Positions 27,702 to 36,805 of a stretch of 64,000 bases of DNA are shown here, in pieces. Source of the stretch: Alphaproteobacteria bacterium. GTDB taxonomy: Bacteria > Pseudomonadota > Alphaproteobacteria > UBA8366 > GCA-2717185. The stretch covers positions 620,001 through 684,000 of the forward strand of contig WLWY01000003.1 of assembly GCA_012103325.1 (NCBI GenBank), written 5' to 3'. A program made the position numbers and the translations under genes. Position 1 is the first letter of the stretch; each line of letters opens with the position of its first letter. The notes beneath the pieces are model-generated. The model saw only the letters and a program-made list of their open reading frames with translations. It had not been told where the DNA came from and ran no database searches.

Positions 27702-28061
27702 TTACCCAGCCGTCAGGGGACGCCACGTTCGTTGTGGTATGCGCCAATCAATCCCTTCCAGCAGCATCGCCAATTGAGCCGGGGTCAGCGCAACCTTGCC
27801 CGCTTTCGCAGACGGCCAGACAAACCGTCCCTTCTCCAGACGCTTCGAGAACAGACATGCCCCTTGCCCGTCCCACCAGATCACCTTGATCAGATCGCCA
27901 CGGCGACCCCGGAAGACGAACAGATGACCGCAATACGGCGCCGCCTTTAGAACCTTCTCTGTTTGCGCTGACAGCCCATTGAACCCCTTACGCATGTCCG
28001 TCACGCCGGCCGCAAGCCAAACCTTCGTGTTCGTGGGAACCGGGATCATCCCGACAAGCAC
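27702..28061 (-). CDS. tnpB: IS66 accessory protein TnpB
   Basis: A 119-residue protein matching IS66 TnpB (Orf2): [17 protein letters not shown] near the start and [21 protein letters not shown] in the middle. It is required with TnpA and TnpC for transposition of this family; its biochemical role is not settled. It overlaps the end of tnpA by 16 bases. Complete. Confidence 0.95.
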   Translation of the reverse strand: MLVGMIPVPTNTKVWLAAGVTDMRKGFNGLSAQTEKVLKAAPYCGHLFVFRGRRGDLIKVIWWDGQGACLFSKRLEKGRFVWPSAKAGKVALTPAQLAMLLEGIDWRIPQRTWRPLTAG

Positions 28062-28423
28062 CGGAGCAGACGTACGAGCGCTTCGGGATCGTAAGGGCCG
28101 CTAATGCTCAAGCGATGACCTCCGGCAAGCGTGACCTCGATCTTGCCTTCGTCACCAACAGGGCGCTCGGCTTCGTGCTCGACGTGACGCGCAATCTCAA
28201 CCGGCAGGAAACAGGCGGCGTCATCGACCGTGTCACTTCCCGCAAACCGGGGATCTTTCAGCCAGTTGAAAACCTGATTGGCGTTCACATTGTAGCGCCG
28301 TGCAACCTGTGAAACCGAAACGCCCGCAAACCGCGTCTGTGCGCAAATCATCCGCTTCTCGTCTGCACTCCAGCGCCGACGCTTGCCCCGCTTCGCCACA
28401 TCCTGATCCCCGTTAGTGTCCAC
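28046..28423 (-). CDS. tnpA: IS66 accessory protein TnpA
   Basis: A 125-residue protein with a helix-turn-helix of the transposase-8/IS66 OrfA type: [16 protein letters not shown] and [21 protein letters not shown]. It probably binds the element ends or regulates transposition. It is the first gene of the element and ends overlapping tnpB. Complete. Confidence 0.93.
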   Translation of the reverse strand: MDTNGDQDVAKRGKRRRWSADEKRMICAQTRFAGVSVSQVARRYNVNANQVFNWLKDPRFAGSDTVDDAACFLPVEIARHVEHEAERPVGDEGKIEVTLAGGHRLSISGPYDPEALVRLLRCLSG

Positions 28424-28487
28424 CTAAACAAGTGGACACTAAACCTCACTTCTTCTGCACGGCAGAGCGGTCAGGCCGGACGCTTAC

Positions 28488-28673
28488 GAATCTACTGAAG
28501 ATTATGATGATAGCGTCATCGAAGTCTCGAACGCGCATGTCGACGCGTTGCGCGGCATGATCGGCAACGATATTCGCGGCGATGGCGGACAAATCGGTAG
28601 AGAGATCCTCGCGGGTCTGGCGCAGGCCGTTGCAAAGCATTCGCCGCCGCCCACGGATGACGTAGAACAATAG
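28488..28673 (+). pseudogene. C-terminal remnant of an unidentified gene cut by IS66
   Basis: Directly after the IS66 right end a rightward frame runs 61 codons: ESTEDYDDSVIEVSNAHVD, GGQIGREILAGLAQAVAK and a Pro/Asp tail to TAG at 28673. It has no start of its own; in frame upstream there is a stop inside the IS. Codon use is coding-like. No family is recognised. Its missing 5' part faces the same IS as the missing 5' part of the ligase on the other side, which indicates a rearrangement rather than a simple insertion. Confidence 0.5.
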
Positions 28674-28690
28674 CGCGTTTTAGAGGTGGG

Positions 28691-29512
28691 TTAGGCTTGA
28701 TGCGGAAGTTGCGTATCAAGCCGGCCGCCACAGCGTACCGGTGAAACCCGAATGGCCAATCCTGTCTCCGCGTCGCTTTCGACGAAAACGCCACAAAACG
28801 TCGCTTCGCCGTCCGCAGGTTTCATTCGTTCGCGAGGTTGCCGGCGTAAGAAGTTCCCAATCGACGCTTCCTTCTGCATGCCGATAACTGAATCGTAATC
28901 ACCACACATTCCCGCATCCGTCTGATATGCGGTGCCATTATTGAGAATGAACGCGTCGGCCGTGGGAACATGGGTGTGGGTCCCGACGACGAGCGTCGCA
29001 CGGCCGTCGGCAACGTGACCGATCGCCATTTTCTCGCTTGTGGCCTCCCCGTGAACGTCGACGATCACCGCTTCCAGGCCCGCCATCTTTGGGTTTGCCG
29101 GTGGCAATTGCTGTTCGAGCGCGGCAAATGGGTCATCAAGCAGTTCCATGAAAAGGCGGGTCATTATGTTGATAACCTTAATCTTTCGCCCAGTGCCGTC
29201 GGTGAAGATATCAGCGCCTCGACCAGGCGTCGAAGGCGGATAGTTCGCGGGCCGCAAAAGCCGCGGATCGCTGTTCATTTGCGGGATAATATCCGGCTTG
29301 TCCCAGGTATGATTTCCGCCCGTGATAACGTCGACGCCGGCGGCGAACAGCTCCGCGCACGTCTTCTCGGTCATACCGAAACCGTGTGCCGCGTTTTCGC
29401 CGTTTGCGATGACGAAATCGAGCTTCAACCGCTCGCGCAAGTCCGGTACGTGCTTGGATATCGCCTCGCGGCCGGAGCGGCCGACAACATCGCCGCAGAA
29501 CAGAATTCTCAT
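28691..29512 (-). CDS. YmdB-family metallophosphoesterase (TIGR00282)
   Basis: A 273-residue calcineurin-like phosphoesterase. Metal-binding motifs are visible in order: FCGDVVGRSGR (about 4-14), NGENAAHGFG (about 37-46), GGNHTWD (about 65-71), DVHGEATSEK, and VVGTHTHVPTAD. In Bacillus the family hydrolyses 2',3'-cAMP. The start overlaps the stop of the 5-formyltetrahydrofolate cyclo-ligase gene (ATGA), so the two are coupled, an arrangement common in alphaproteobacteria. Confidence 0.93.
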   Translation of the reverse strand: MRILFCGDVVGRSGREAISKHVPDLRERLKLDFVIANGENAAHGFGMTEKTCAELFAAGVDVITGGNHTWDKPDIIPQMNSDPRLLRPANYPPSTPGRGADIFTDGTGRKIKVINIMTRLFMELLDDPFAALEQQLPPANPKMAGLEAVIVDVHGEATSEKMAIGHVADGRATLVVGTHTHVPTADAFILNNGTAYQTDAGMCGDYDSVIGMQKEASIGNFLRRQPRERMKPADGEATFCGVFVESDAETGLAIRVSPVRCGGRLDTQLPHQA

Positions 29513-30093
29513 TTATTGCCTCGTTCCGGCCTAAAGGCCTCGTTTTCCGTAATGATCCAATCCAGAAGCACGTCATCATCGCCATGGGGAACCTGCGGAA
29601 CTTGTTGAGCCGCATAGGCAATGCCAACAACTAGTACGGGCTTATCTTCCCGTAGCGCGGCAATGGTCATGTCATAATATCCGCCGCCATAGCCGAGGCG
29701 GTTTCCCGTGCGATCGAAGGCCAGCAGTGGTGCCAGGACAAGATCCGGCCGGACGATCGAAGCGGCTTCTTGTGGCTCGGGTATGCCAAATGACCCTCGA
29801 TCCATGGCGTCTGCGCATTGCCATTTTCGAAACGTTAGTGGCTTGCCGCGTTCCGAAACAATAGGCAACGCCACAGCCAGTCCGCGTGCCGACAAGTCAT
29901 TTAGAAGCGGAAGTACATTTGCCTCGCTTCCAATAGGATAGTAGCCGGAAACCGCGATGTTGGCTGCCGGACTCAGCGCTGTGTTGAAAGCTTCAGTTAG
30001 CCGCTCACCGATGTCATTGTCGGCTGCGGCACGGTCGCGCTGCTTCGCGGCTTCTTCTCGCAGCCGCTTCTTCAGCGCTGTAATGGATGTCAT
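29509..30093 (-). CDS. 5-formyltetrahydrofolate cyclo-ligase
   Basis: A 194-residue enzyme converting 5-formyl-THF to 5,10-methenyl-THF with ATP. Family motifs include an N-terminal LKKRLREEA, YPIGSEANVLPLL and the nucleotide-binding GNRLGYGGGYYD. The ATG at 30093 is used; a TTG at 30129 would extend it into the 6S RNA region and lacks support. It lies immediately downstream of the 6S RNA, mirroring the ssrS-ygfA linkage known in proteobacteria, and is coupled to the ymdB-like gene. Confidence 0.93.
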   Translation of the reverse strand: MTSITALKKRLREEAAKQRDRAAADNDIGERLTEAFNTALSPAANIAVSGYYPIGSEANVLPLLNDLSARGLAVALPIVSERGKPLTFRKWQCADAMDRGSFGIPEPQEAASIVRPDLVLAPLLAFDRTGNRLGYGGGYYDMTIAALREDKPVLVVGIAYAAQQVPQVPHGDDDVLLDWIITENEAFRPERGNK

Positions 30094-30118
30094 TGGCGGA
30101 GCCTGGTGCGGTTCGGTA

Positions 30119-30279
30119 GGCGGTGCCAATCGGCCGTCGGTCGGGTCAAACCCTCAAGGACCTGGTAAACCAGGTGGGCACCGTATGCCGAAACCAGGGC
30201 TCCGACAGGGACAGCTCCCTAAGAGAACATTATCGCCCCTGGGGTATGGGTGACCTAACGTACCGAGCAGCACCGCCCT
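30119..30279 (-). ncRNA. ssrS: 6S RNA (RNA polymerase-binding)
   Basis: Read leftward, a strongly structured 160-nt region lies between zapA and the 5-FCL gene, the conserved place for 6S RNA. The closing stem is GGCGGTGC (complement of 30270-30277) with GCACCGCC (complement of 30119-30126). Near the closing stem lie GCTCGGT and ACCGAC segments, and the interior contains CCCAGGGGCGATAATG and TTCTCTTAGGGAGCTG. 6S RNA mimics an open promoter and sequesters sigma70 holoenzyme. The exact ends are estimated from the stem. Confidence 0.8.
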
Positions 30280-30300
30280 GTTATACCTAGTGCCCTGATC

Positions 30301-30330
30301 GTGAAATTCAAAGCATTGAATTTCGCGTGA
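30301..30330. repeat. Intergenic palindrome, copy 1 of 2
   Basis: An inverted repeat with stem GTGAAATTCA/TGAATTTCGC (one wobble) around AAGCAT. The same stem with a different loop occurs at 50756-50785, and the bases after the stem are also related. It lies between zapA and 6S RNA. Confidence 0.55.
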
Positions 30331-30415
30331 ATCAGCGCACTCTTATGAGAATATCGTGCGATTTAAATTCCAACACCCGCCACATTGAATGCGGCGATCT
30401 TCAGAATTATCACAC

Positions 30416-30736
30416 TTAAGACGCTTCAAGCCGCGCGGCAATAGTTTCTGCCTGCTGGGCTAACCGCTCCAGCTTTTCCGCCGAGGATTCGCTATCTCCA
30501 CCTTTTTCATCGGACTGACCCGCAGCCAGTTCAGCGTATGCGTCGGAGAGTTCGTCGGAAACAAGAAGACTGGCCATTAAAAGAAGCCTTGCATCGCCGA
30601 TTTGGCCGACCGATTCGACAAGCTCCTCCACACGAACTTTTACATATCCCGCCAATCGTTCGATGTGTTCTTCCTGTCCTTCGTCACAAGCAATGGCGTA
30701 GTTTTTACCGTTTATGTTTACTTCAAATTGTGGCAT
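30416..30736 (-). CDS. zapA: Cell division protein ZapA
   Basis: A 106-residue protein that bundles FtsZ filaments. The beta-strand N-terminus MPQFEVNINGKNYAIACDEGQEEHI and the long C-terminal coiled coil are standard. The ATG at 30736 is preferred because AGGTGA lies eight bases upstream; a GTG at 30748 directly after the previous stop is an alternative. It sits directly downstream of a coiled-coil gene and upstream of 6S RNA, the usual alphaproteobacterial order. Confidence 0.92.
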   Translation of the reverse strand: MPQFEVNINGKNYAIACDEGQEEHIERLAGYVKVRVEELVESVGQIGDARLLLMASLLVSDELSDAYAELAAGQSDEKGGDSESSAEKLERLAQQAETIAARLEAS

Positions 30737-30748
30737 CTCGCCTGTCAC

Positions 30749-31060
30749 CTAATTGTTTAAAACACGCCCCAATCGTGCAATCGCCGAATCAAGTCGGCCC
30801 GCAATTTCCCGTTGTCGTTCCCGCAGTGCGGTATTCTCCCCCTCGAGGGATGGCTTGGGCGCGTTTTCAGCGGCTAACGCCGCGTCGACTCGAGCAAGCG
30901 CCGTTTCAAGTCGGCCCGCAATTTCCCGTTGTCGTTCCCGCAGTGCGGTATTCTCCCCCTCGAGGGATGGCTTGGGCGCGTTTTCAGCGGCTAACGCCGC
31001 GTCGACTCGAGCAAGCGCCGTTTCAAGTCGTTTTTCCGCATCTTTTATTCGCGAGTTCAT
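30749..31060 (-). CDS. Small coiled-coil protein with perfect internal tandem duplication, upstream of zapA
   Basis: A 103-residue, almost wholly helical protein (MNSRIKDAEKRLETALARVD...). Residues from RLETALARVD to REIAG occur twice, head to tail, as 39-residue copies identical at the DNA level. Homologues beside zapA in alphaproteobacteria are short coiled-coil proteins, and this one appears lengthened by one unit. It ends in TAG directly before zapA, so they are one operon, and a cell-division role is inferred from that alone. Confidence 0.75.
   Translation of the reverse strand: MNSRIKDAEKRLETALARVDAALAAENAPKPSLEGENTALRERQREIAGRLETALARVDAALAAENAPKPSLEGENTALRERQREIAGRLDSAIARLGRVLNN
30791..31024. 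repeat. Perfect 117-bp tandem duplication
   Basis: Bases 30791-30907 and 30908-31024 are identical over all 117 positions, and the first six bases of a third copy follow at 31025-31030. The unit is 39 codons, so the reading frame of the coiled-coil gene is kept. Perfect identity, including silent positions, suggests a very recent event. Confidence 0.95.
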
Positions 31061-31351
31061 CAAATTATTTGTGCAAATTCAATCAGTCGAGCTATTAGGT
31101 TAACGCCTTACAACAGCTTTCCAAATGGACCATAAGCGGCCCTCACAATATCGTCAACAGACGCTTGGCGCCCCTCGTATGGAATGTGGCGTTAAACCAG
31201 GCGAGAAAATTCGACGAACCCAATGCCAGAGGCGGCTAAAACACCGTTGACGCGTCCCCTGCCGCTCGGCATGTTGCCGCTGATCGCAATTTGCATGCGC
31301 GATTGCCCTATTTCTCTTGCCAAGGCCCCTAAGATGATGCGCGCCGATTCA

Positions 31352-33337
31352 ATGACGGAAGCAGCCGTCACGCACAATCAAATGGCCAATGCGATTCGCG
31401 CCCTTTCAATGGACGCGGTTCAAGCCGCCAACAGTGGGCACCCCGGAATGCCCATGGGCATGGCTGATATCGCAACCGTGCTGTTTAAGGATTTTCTCAA
31501 GTTTGACTCTAGCGATGCAGCATGGCCCGACCGGGACCGCTTTGTGCTCTCCAATGGCCATGGCTCGATGCTGCTATACTCTTTGCTGTACCTGACCGGC
31601 TACCCGGATATGAATATCGAACAAATCCGTAATTTCCGGCAGCTGGGCAGCAAGACTGCCGGTCATCCCGAATTCGGCCACGCTCAAGGCATCGAGACCA
31701 CGACGGGCCCGCTGGGCCAGGGGATCGCGACAGCCGTTGGTATGGCGCTCGCCGAACGCATGCTTGCGGCGCGGCACGGTCCGGAAATTGTCGACCATCA
31801 TACCTATGTGTTTGCCGGCGACGGATGCCTCATGGAGGGCATCAGCCATGAAGCAGCCTCCTTGGCGGGGCATCTCGGACTCGGCAAGCTGATCGTCCTC
31901 TTCGACGACAACGCGATTTCGATCGATGGTCCCACCGATCTGTCGGTGCGTGACGATCAGATCGCACGGTTTAAGTCATACGGCTGGGAAGCGTCCCGTA
32001 TCGATGGCCATGACCCGGAGGCGATTGCTAAGGCAATCGCAGCGGCGCGGCAAAGCGACCGCCCTTCCCTCATCGCCTGCCGAACGGTGATCGGCTATGG
32101 CTCTCCCAACAAGCAGGGCACAGAAGGCACGCATGGCGCGCCGCTTGGTGCAGACGAAGTCAAAGCAACGCGCGATGAGCTTGGTTGGCCACATGAACCC
32201 TTTGTCGTTCCCGATGACATTTTGACGGCTTGGAATGCTGTCGGCCAACGTGGAGAGAGCGAAAGGAGCGCCTGGACAGCGCGGCTCGATACGCTCGCGC
32301 CGGAGGCGAAGGCGGCGTTCGAAAGCACGCAATCCGGTGCGTTGCCAGAAAATTGGGAACGAGATTTCGAGGTTTTCAAGCAAGCATTGATTGCCGAACA
32401 ACCTAAATTGGCGACCCGCCAAGCCTCGCAGAAATCTCTCGATGCGCTTGCGGCGATTATTCCGAACCTGGCGGGCGGGTCGGCAGACCTGACCGGCTCA
32501 AATCTTACCAAAGCCCGTGGCATGGAACCGGTTCGCGCTGAGGACTTCTCAGGCTCGTACATCTATTACGGTGTTCGCGAACATGGCATGGCAGCAGCAA
32601 TGAACGGCATCGCGCTGCACGGTGGCCTGATCCCGTATGGCGGGACGTTTCTAATTTTCACGGATTATTGCCGGCCGTCGATACGGCTTTCCGCATTGAT
32701 GGGACAGCGCGTTATCTATGTCATGACCCATGACTCGATCGGCCTCGGCGAAGACGGCCCGACCCATCAACCCGTGGAGCAAATTGCGAGTCTGCGCGCA
32801 ATGCCGAATCTGAACGTATTCAGGCCGGCCGACGCTGTGGAAACGGCGGAATGTTGGGCGCTAGCGCTAAAAGCGGAAGCGACGCCCTCTGTCCTAGCCT
32901 TGACTCGTCAGGGACTTCCGACACTAAGAACATCGACCGATGACGGGAATCTTTGCGCGCGCGGCGCCTATGTCCTCGCCGATGCTGAGGGCGAACGGCA
33001 GGTCACACTGCTTGCGACCGGATCGGAAGTGAGCGTTGCCTTCGAGGCACGAGACTTGTTGCAAGCCGATGGGATTGGGACGGCTGTGGTGTCCATGCCG
33101 TGCCATGAGCTATTCGAAGCGCAGGAACCCGACTACAAAGAGGCGGTCCTTGGCAGAAACACGGTTAGGATTGCCGTGGAAGCTGCTGTTTCTCAAGGCT
33201 GGGATCGCTATATCGGCCCTGACGGCCTATTCGTCGGCATGACAGGATTCGGCGCTTCGGCGCCGGCCGATGCGCTTTACAAGCATTTCGGTATCACGGC
33301 GGAAGCCGTTGCGGAAGCCGCGCGGCAACATGTCTAG
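31352..33337 (+). CDS. tkt: Transketolase
   Basis: A 661-residue TPP enzyme of the pentose phosphate/Calvin pathway moving two-carbon units between sugar phosphates. Visible features: [14 protein letters not shown] near the start, the TPP motif [13 protein letters not shown], the transketolase signature in [14 protein letters not shown], and [19 protein letters not shown]. The ATG at 31352 ([21 protein letters not shown]) fits family N-termini; the frame is open upstream to 31223 without support. It is followed by gap and, further on, fba, giving a sugar-phosphate gene group. Confidence 0.95.
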   Translation: MTEAAVTHNQMANAIRALSMDAVQAANSGHPGMPMGMADIATVLFKDFLKFDSSDAAWPDRDRFVLSNGHGSMLLYSLLYLTGYPDMNIEQIRNFRQLGSKTAGHPEFGHAQGIETTTGPLGQGIATAVGMALAERMLAARHGPEIVDHHTYVFAGDGCLMEGISHEAASLAGHLGLGKLIVLFDDNAISIDGPTDLSVRDDQIARFKSYGWEASRIDGHDPEAIAKAIAAARQSDRPSLIACRTVIGYGSPNKQGTEGTHGAPLGADEVKATRDELGWPHEPFVVPDDILTAWNAVGQRGESERSAWTARLDTLAPEAKAAFESTQSGALPENWERDFEVFKQALIAEQPKLATRQASQKSLDALAAIIPNLAGGSADLTGSNLTKARGMEPVRAEDFSGSYIYYGVREHGMAAAMNGIALHGGLIPYGGTFLIFTDYCRPSIRLSALMGQRVIYVMTHDSIGLGEDGPTHQPVEQIASLRAMPNLNVFRPADAVETAECWALALKAEATPSVLALTRQGLPTLRTSTDDGNLCARGAYVLADAEGERQVTLLATGSEVSVAFEARDLLQADGIGTAVVSMPCHELFEAQEPDYKEAVLGRNTVRIAVEAAVSQGWDRYIGPDGLFVGMTGFGASAPADALYKHFGITAEAVAEAARQHV

Positions 33338-33370
33338 CGCGGCGCAATTTACGAATTAGGAGTGAAATCA

Positions 33371-34378
33371 ATGGCAGTTCGGGTAGCAATCAACGGGTTC
33401 GGGCGGATCGGACGGCTGGTGCTGCGGGCGGCAATGGAGTCGAAACGCGACGACATCGAGTTCGTAGGCGTCAACGATCTGGGACCCGTCGCGACTAACG
33501 CGCATCTGGTAAAGTACGATTCGGTGCACGGCACGTTCCCCGGCGACGTGTCGTCTGGCGAAGACTGGATGGATCTTGGCCGTGGTAAGATCAAAGTGAC
33601 CGCCGAGCGCGACCCAACCAAGCTGCCCTGGAAGGAACTCGGCGTTGATGTCGCTTTTGAATGCACGGGTATTTTCACGAAACGCGAGCAGGCTGCGATG
33701 CATTTGGAGGCCGGCGCCAAACGTGTTCTCGTCTCCGCGCCTGCAACTGGCGCCGATCTGACGGTAGTTTATGGCGTCAATCACGAGCAACTGACTCCGG
33801 AACATACCGTCGTTTCGAACGCGTCCTGTACGACGAATTGCCTCGTCCCGGTTGCGCATGTCCTCCACCAAGCGGTTGGGATCGAACGCGGGTTCATGAC
33901 GACCGTGCATGCATTCACGGGCGATCAAGCGACAGTCGATACGCTGCATTCCGATCTTCGCCGTGCCCGTTCTGCCTCCCAATCTCTCATCCCGACATCG
34001 ACCGGTGCGGCGAAAGCCGTCGGGCTGGTCCTTCCCGAGCTTGCGGGCAAGCTAGACGGCACATCGATCCGTGTACCGACGCCGAATGTTTCGCTGATCG
34101 ATTTGAAATTCGACGCCTCGCGCGCGACCGATGTGGCGGAAATCAACGGCGCGATTACCCAGGCTGCCGGTGGCGCGCTCAAAGGCGTGCTTGAGACGAA
34201 CGATGAGCCTCTGGTTTCATCCGACTTCAATCACAATCAGGCAAGCTCGACGTTCGACCTGACGCAGACGCAGGTTATTGATGAGACACTGGTTCGTATT
34301 CTCTCCTGGTACGACAACGAATGGGGTTTCTCCAACCGGATGTCGGACACCGCCGTTGCGATGGGGAAACTCGGCTGA
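33371..34378 (+). CDS. gap: Type I glyceraldehyde-3-phosphate dehydrogenase
   Basis: A 335-residue enzyme. NAD-binding INGFGRIGR is at 7-15, catalytic C153 in [10 protein letters not shown]180 in TVHAFTGDQ, and [12 protein letters not shown] is at the C-terminus. The ATG at 33371 has AGGAG eight bases upstream; a GTG three codons earlier is less likely. It lies 33 bp after tkt in the same operon. Its last 58 bases overlap the longest version of the next frame. Confidence 0.97.
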   Translation: MAVRVAINGFGRIGRLVLRAAMESKRDDIEFVGVNDLGPVATNAHLVKYDSVHGTFPGDVSSGEDWMDLGRGKIKVTAERDPTKLPWKELGVDVAFECTGIFTKREQAAMHLEAGAKRVLVSAPATGADLTVVYGVNHEQLTPEHTVVSNASCTTNCLVPVAHVLHQAVGIERGFMTTVHAFTGDQATVDTLHSDLRRARSASQSLIPTSTGAAKAVGLVLPELAGKLDGTSIRVPTPNVSLIDLKFDASRATDVAEINGAITQAAGGALKGVLETNDEPLVSSDFNHNQASSTFDLTQTQVIDETLVRILSWYDNEWGFSNRMSDTAVAMGKLG

Positions 34379-34800
34379 CACCAGCCGGAAAAGCGATAAC
34401 CGTTATAAGCCTCGCCGAGGCTGAGGCTGCGCTTGCGGCAGCTGAGGCAATTAATGTCCCGGTTACCTTGCTGAGCGCTTCGAACGCAGCGTCCAGCGTC
34501 GGGGCCGGGTGGTTCGACGCTGTTGTGTCTCTCGCCCACGCTGCCTACCCAAAAGTGCGGGTGGAGGCCGCTTTAGACTGCGGCGATGCACCGGGGCACG
34601 CAATGTCGGCCTTGCGCCACGGCTTTAAGATCATCTGCTATTGCGGCCGAAATCAGTCCGAAATCGAAGATATCGCCAGCCGCAGCAAAGCTGCCGTGTT
34701 GCGGGAAAGGCCCGACACGCTGGATCTCTGCGAGATGGAGCCCGATGAATGGGAGACCGCCTGTGAATCATGGCTTAAGGTAGGGTTGGGTAAATCTTAA
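34321..34800 (+). CDS. Hypothetical protein downstream of gap, start uncertain
   Basis: The frame encodes a coherent 140-residue globular protein ([14 protein letters not shown]..., [15 protein letters not shown], ending WLKVGLGKS). The only ATG lies inside gap at 34321. In the region after gap there is no ATG, GTG or TTG in frame; a CTG at 34375, seven bases after GGGGA, overlaps the gap stop and could initiate. The compact alpha/beta-like pattern and coding-type composition support a real gene. No family is firmly recognised. It is probably co-transcribed with gap. Confidence 0.6.
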   Translation: MGFLQPDVGHRRCDGETRLTPAGKAITVISLAEAEAALAAAEAINVPVTLLSASNAASSVGAGWFDAVVSLAHAAYPKVRVEAALDCGDAPGHAMSALRHGFKIICYCGRNQSEIEDIASRSKAAVLRERPDTLDLCEMEPDEWETACESWLKVGLGKS

Positions 34801-34831
34801 TCGAAACAACAGACTATGTGGAGGACGTGTG

Positions 34832-35281
34832 ATGCTTACTGAGGAGATGAAAAAGCTCATTAGCGAGCACAGTGCTGGAATGGTCGCCACGATCAACGAA
34901 GACGGCACGCCATCGGTCTCGCCAAAGGCGACTTTCGTGATTTTGGACGATAGAACAATCGCTTTTGGCAATCTCCGGTCTCCTGGAACGATCGCAAATA
35001 TCGGCAACAAGCCAAGCACTGAGGTATGCTTCATCGATGTGCTGGCACGCAAGGCTGTGCGCGTTTCGGGCACGGCGCGGTATTTGCGGAACGCGGGAAT
35101 GTCCGAAACATTGAAGGCGGCCTTCGCGGAGAAATGGTCCGACTATATGAGCAAATTTGGTGGTGTCGTCGAAATTTCGATAACCGGCACCGAGTTGCTT
35201 CTTTCACCCGCATACGATCTCGGTCTGACGGAGCCTGAACTCCGCGAAGCGAATTTGGCGCACCTGCAACGCCTGTCCTGA
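34832..35281 (+). CDS. Pyridoxamine 5'-phosphate oxidase-family flavoprotein
   Basis: A 149-residue split-barrel protein: MLTEEMKKLISEHSAGMVATINEDGTPSVSPKA fragments at the start and IAFGNLRSPGTIANI in the middle match the PNPOx-like family that binds FMN, F420 or haem. The ATG at 34832 has GGAGG seven bases upstream; the GTG just before it is less likely. Function beyond reductase or cofactor binding cannot be told. It follows the hypothetical gene after gap. Confidence 0.85.
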   Translation: MLTEEMKKLISEHSAGMVATINEDGTPSVSPKATFVILDDRTIAFGNLRSPGTIANIGNKPSTEVCFIDVLARKAVRVSGTARYLRNAGMSETLKAAFAEKWSDYMSKFGGVVEISITGTELLLSPAYDLGLTEPELREANLAHLQRLS

Positions 35282-35291
35282 GTATCCAGTC

Positions 35292-35753
35292 TTAAAGCGA
35301 AAATAGGCCGCTGACCCCGATCAGGGTACTTGCGACAAAGCAGACGCCAGAAAAGTTCAACAGTCTGAAGCCGTTCTTCGCACGCTTCATCGCGTCGGCA
35401 TTCTTTTCTCGTGCCACTGACAAGCGGCTATCGTCGTCGCCTGCTGCCCGACGTATTTCGATGGATTCGTTCGATAGGGCGATCACGGTGCGGAAGATCA
35501 CGTAGGCCGCGATCGTCGTAGCCCCACCAATGGCGAAGATCATCCCCGACGCGAGCATCACACCCTGGACGCCTTCGATATCGGCGTATTGCTGATATAC
35601 GGCGATACAACTCAGCAAGCCCAGTACCTGGGCGATTAGGACATAACCGACGACCTTGACGAACGGCGTATGGGCCTCGACGGTTTCCTCTGCAGCGTAC
35701 TCGTCGAGCATCAGGGATTCGTCCTCGGCGGGCTGGTTTTCTTTTTTCATCAT
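35292..35753 (-). CDS. Hypothetical inner-membrane protein
   Basis: A 153-residue protein with an acidic N-terminal tail (about 1-30) and three predicted transmembrane helices: about 33-52 (VVGYVLIAQVLGLLSCIAVY), about 64-88 and about 131-150. A charged loop with RRAAGDDDSRLSVAREKNADAMKRAK lies between the last two helices. No family is recognised. It is convergent with the flavoprotein gene and divergent from fba. Confidence 0.7.
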   Translation of the reverse strand: MMKKENQPAEDESLMLDEYAAEETVEAHTPFVKVVGYVLIAQVLGLLSCIAVYQQYADIEGVQGVMLASGMIFAIGGATTIAAYVIFRTVIALSNESIEIRRAAGDDDSRLSVAREKNADAMKRAKNGFRLLNFSGVCFVASTLIGVSGLFSL

Positions 35754-35884
35754 CGAGCCATCGTAACACCACCGGTGCTATAGTCGAACCGTCAAACTTG
35801 TGTAGATTAACGTGCCGTTTATTGAACTATCGGTATTCGTCGCGTATTGACTGCGAAACCACGAAAAAAAAGGAGCCGCCAAAA

Positions 35885-36805
35885 ATGAGAATAACGCAGC
35901 GCGTCAAAAAGATCCTATCGAACTATGAGAGCGACTGCCCGGGCACGAAGACCAACCTCGCCCGAATTCTGATGCATGGCCGGCTCGGTGGCACCGGGAA
36001 ACTTGTTATCCTGCCCGTCGATCAGGGCTTCGAGCACGGACCGGCGCGAAGCTTCGCCAAGAACGCACCGGGTTACGACCCGCATTACCATTACCAGCTT
36101 GCGGTTGATGCCAACCTCTCCGCCTATGCGGCGCCGCTTGGCGCGCTTGAAGCGGGCGCGGATACCTTTGCGGGTGCGGTTCCGACCATCTTGAAATGCA
36201 ATAGCTCGAATAGCCATGCGACCTCGAAGGACCAGACGGTGTACGGTACTGTCGAAGATGCGTTGCGCCTGGGATGCGCGGCTGTCGGCTTCACGATTTA
36301 CCCTGGCTCCGACGATCAGTTTGAGATGATGGAGGAGTTCCAGGAACTGGCAGCGGAGGCCAAATCAGTTGGTTTGGCGGTCGTACTATGGTCGTATCCC
36401 CGTGGCGGCAATCTCTCCAAAGAAGGCGAGTCAGCGATCGACGTTACCGCGTATGCCGCCCATTTAGCGGCGCTGCTTGGCGCGCATGTTATCAAAGTTA
36501 AGCCTCCGACAGACCACATCGAGCAAGCGGATGCGAAGAAGGTCTACGAAGCGGAAGGGATCGATACCTCGACCTTGACCAAACGGATCGCGCATGTGGT
36601 TCAATCGGCCTTCAATGGCCGTCGGATCGTCGTGTTCTCGGGCGGTGCGGCGAAGGGCACCGAAGGGCTGCTTAACGAAATCCGTGAAATTCGCGATGGC
36701 GGCGGATCGGGCTCGATTATTGGCCGCAACTCGTTCCAACGGCCGAAGGCGGAAGCGCTTGAGTTGCTGGGCACTATCACTCAAATCTATCAGGGCAAGG
36801 CTTGA
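35885..36805 (+). CDS. Class I fructose-bisphosphate aldolase, DhnA/FbaB type
   Basis: A 306-residue Schiff-base aldolase of the archaeal/FbaB type: LPVDQGFEHGPARSF at about 43-57, TIYPGS near 137-142, and the lysine-containing strand HVIKVKPPTD (K204 or K206 as Schiff-base Lys). It cleaves fructose-1,6-bisphosphate to DHAP and glyceraldehyde-3-phosphate. The ATG at 35885 follows AGGAG by nine bases. The 3' end, GGCAAGGCTTGA, is repeated 445 bp downstream at the start of thiE, suggesting a later insertion. Confidence 0.93.
   Translation: MRITQRVKKILSNYESDCPGTKTNLARILMHGRLGGTGKLVILPVDQGFEHGPARSFAKNAPGYDPHYHYQLAVDANLSAYAAPLGALEAGADTFAGAVPTILKCNSSNSHATSKDQTVYGTVEDALRLGCAAVGFTIYPGSDDQFEMMEEFQELAAEAKSVGLAVVLWSYPRGGNLSKEGESAIDVTAYAAHLAALLGAHVIKVKPPTDHIEQADAKKVYEAEGIDTSTLTKRIAHVVQSAFNGRRIVVFSGGAAKGTEGLLNEIREIRDGGGSGSIIGRNSFQRPKAEALELLGTITQIYQGKA

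Larger units (their letters stand above)
26067..28487 (-). mobile_element. IS66-family insertion sequence
   Basis: A 2421-bp element with three leftward genes in the IS66 order tnpA-tnpB-tnpC. The ends are imperfect inverted repeats: the left end begins GTGAGCGTCCGG at 26067, and the complement of the right end begins GTAAGCGTCCGG at 28487, with partial matching further in (CCTGCC and CTCTGCC). The flanking octamers, TATTGCTC and GAATCTAC, do not match, so the usual 8-bp target duplication is absent. The genes on both sides are truncated. All three transposition genes look intact. Confidence 0.92.

Noticed and set aside
30094-30129. TTG start extending the 5-FCL protein by 12 residues
   Set aside because: It would overlap the 3' end of 6S RNA and lacks a ribosome site; the family begins near the ATG at 30093.
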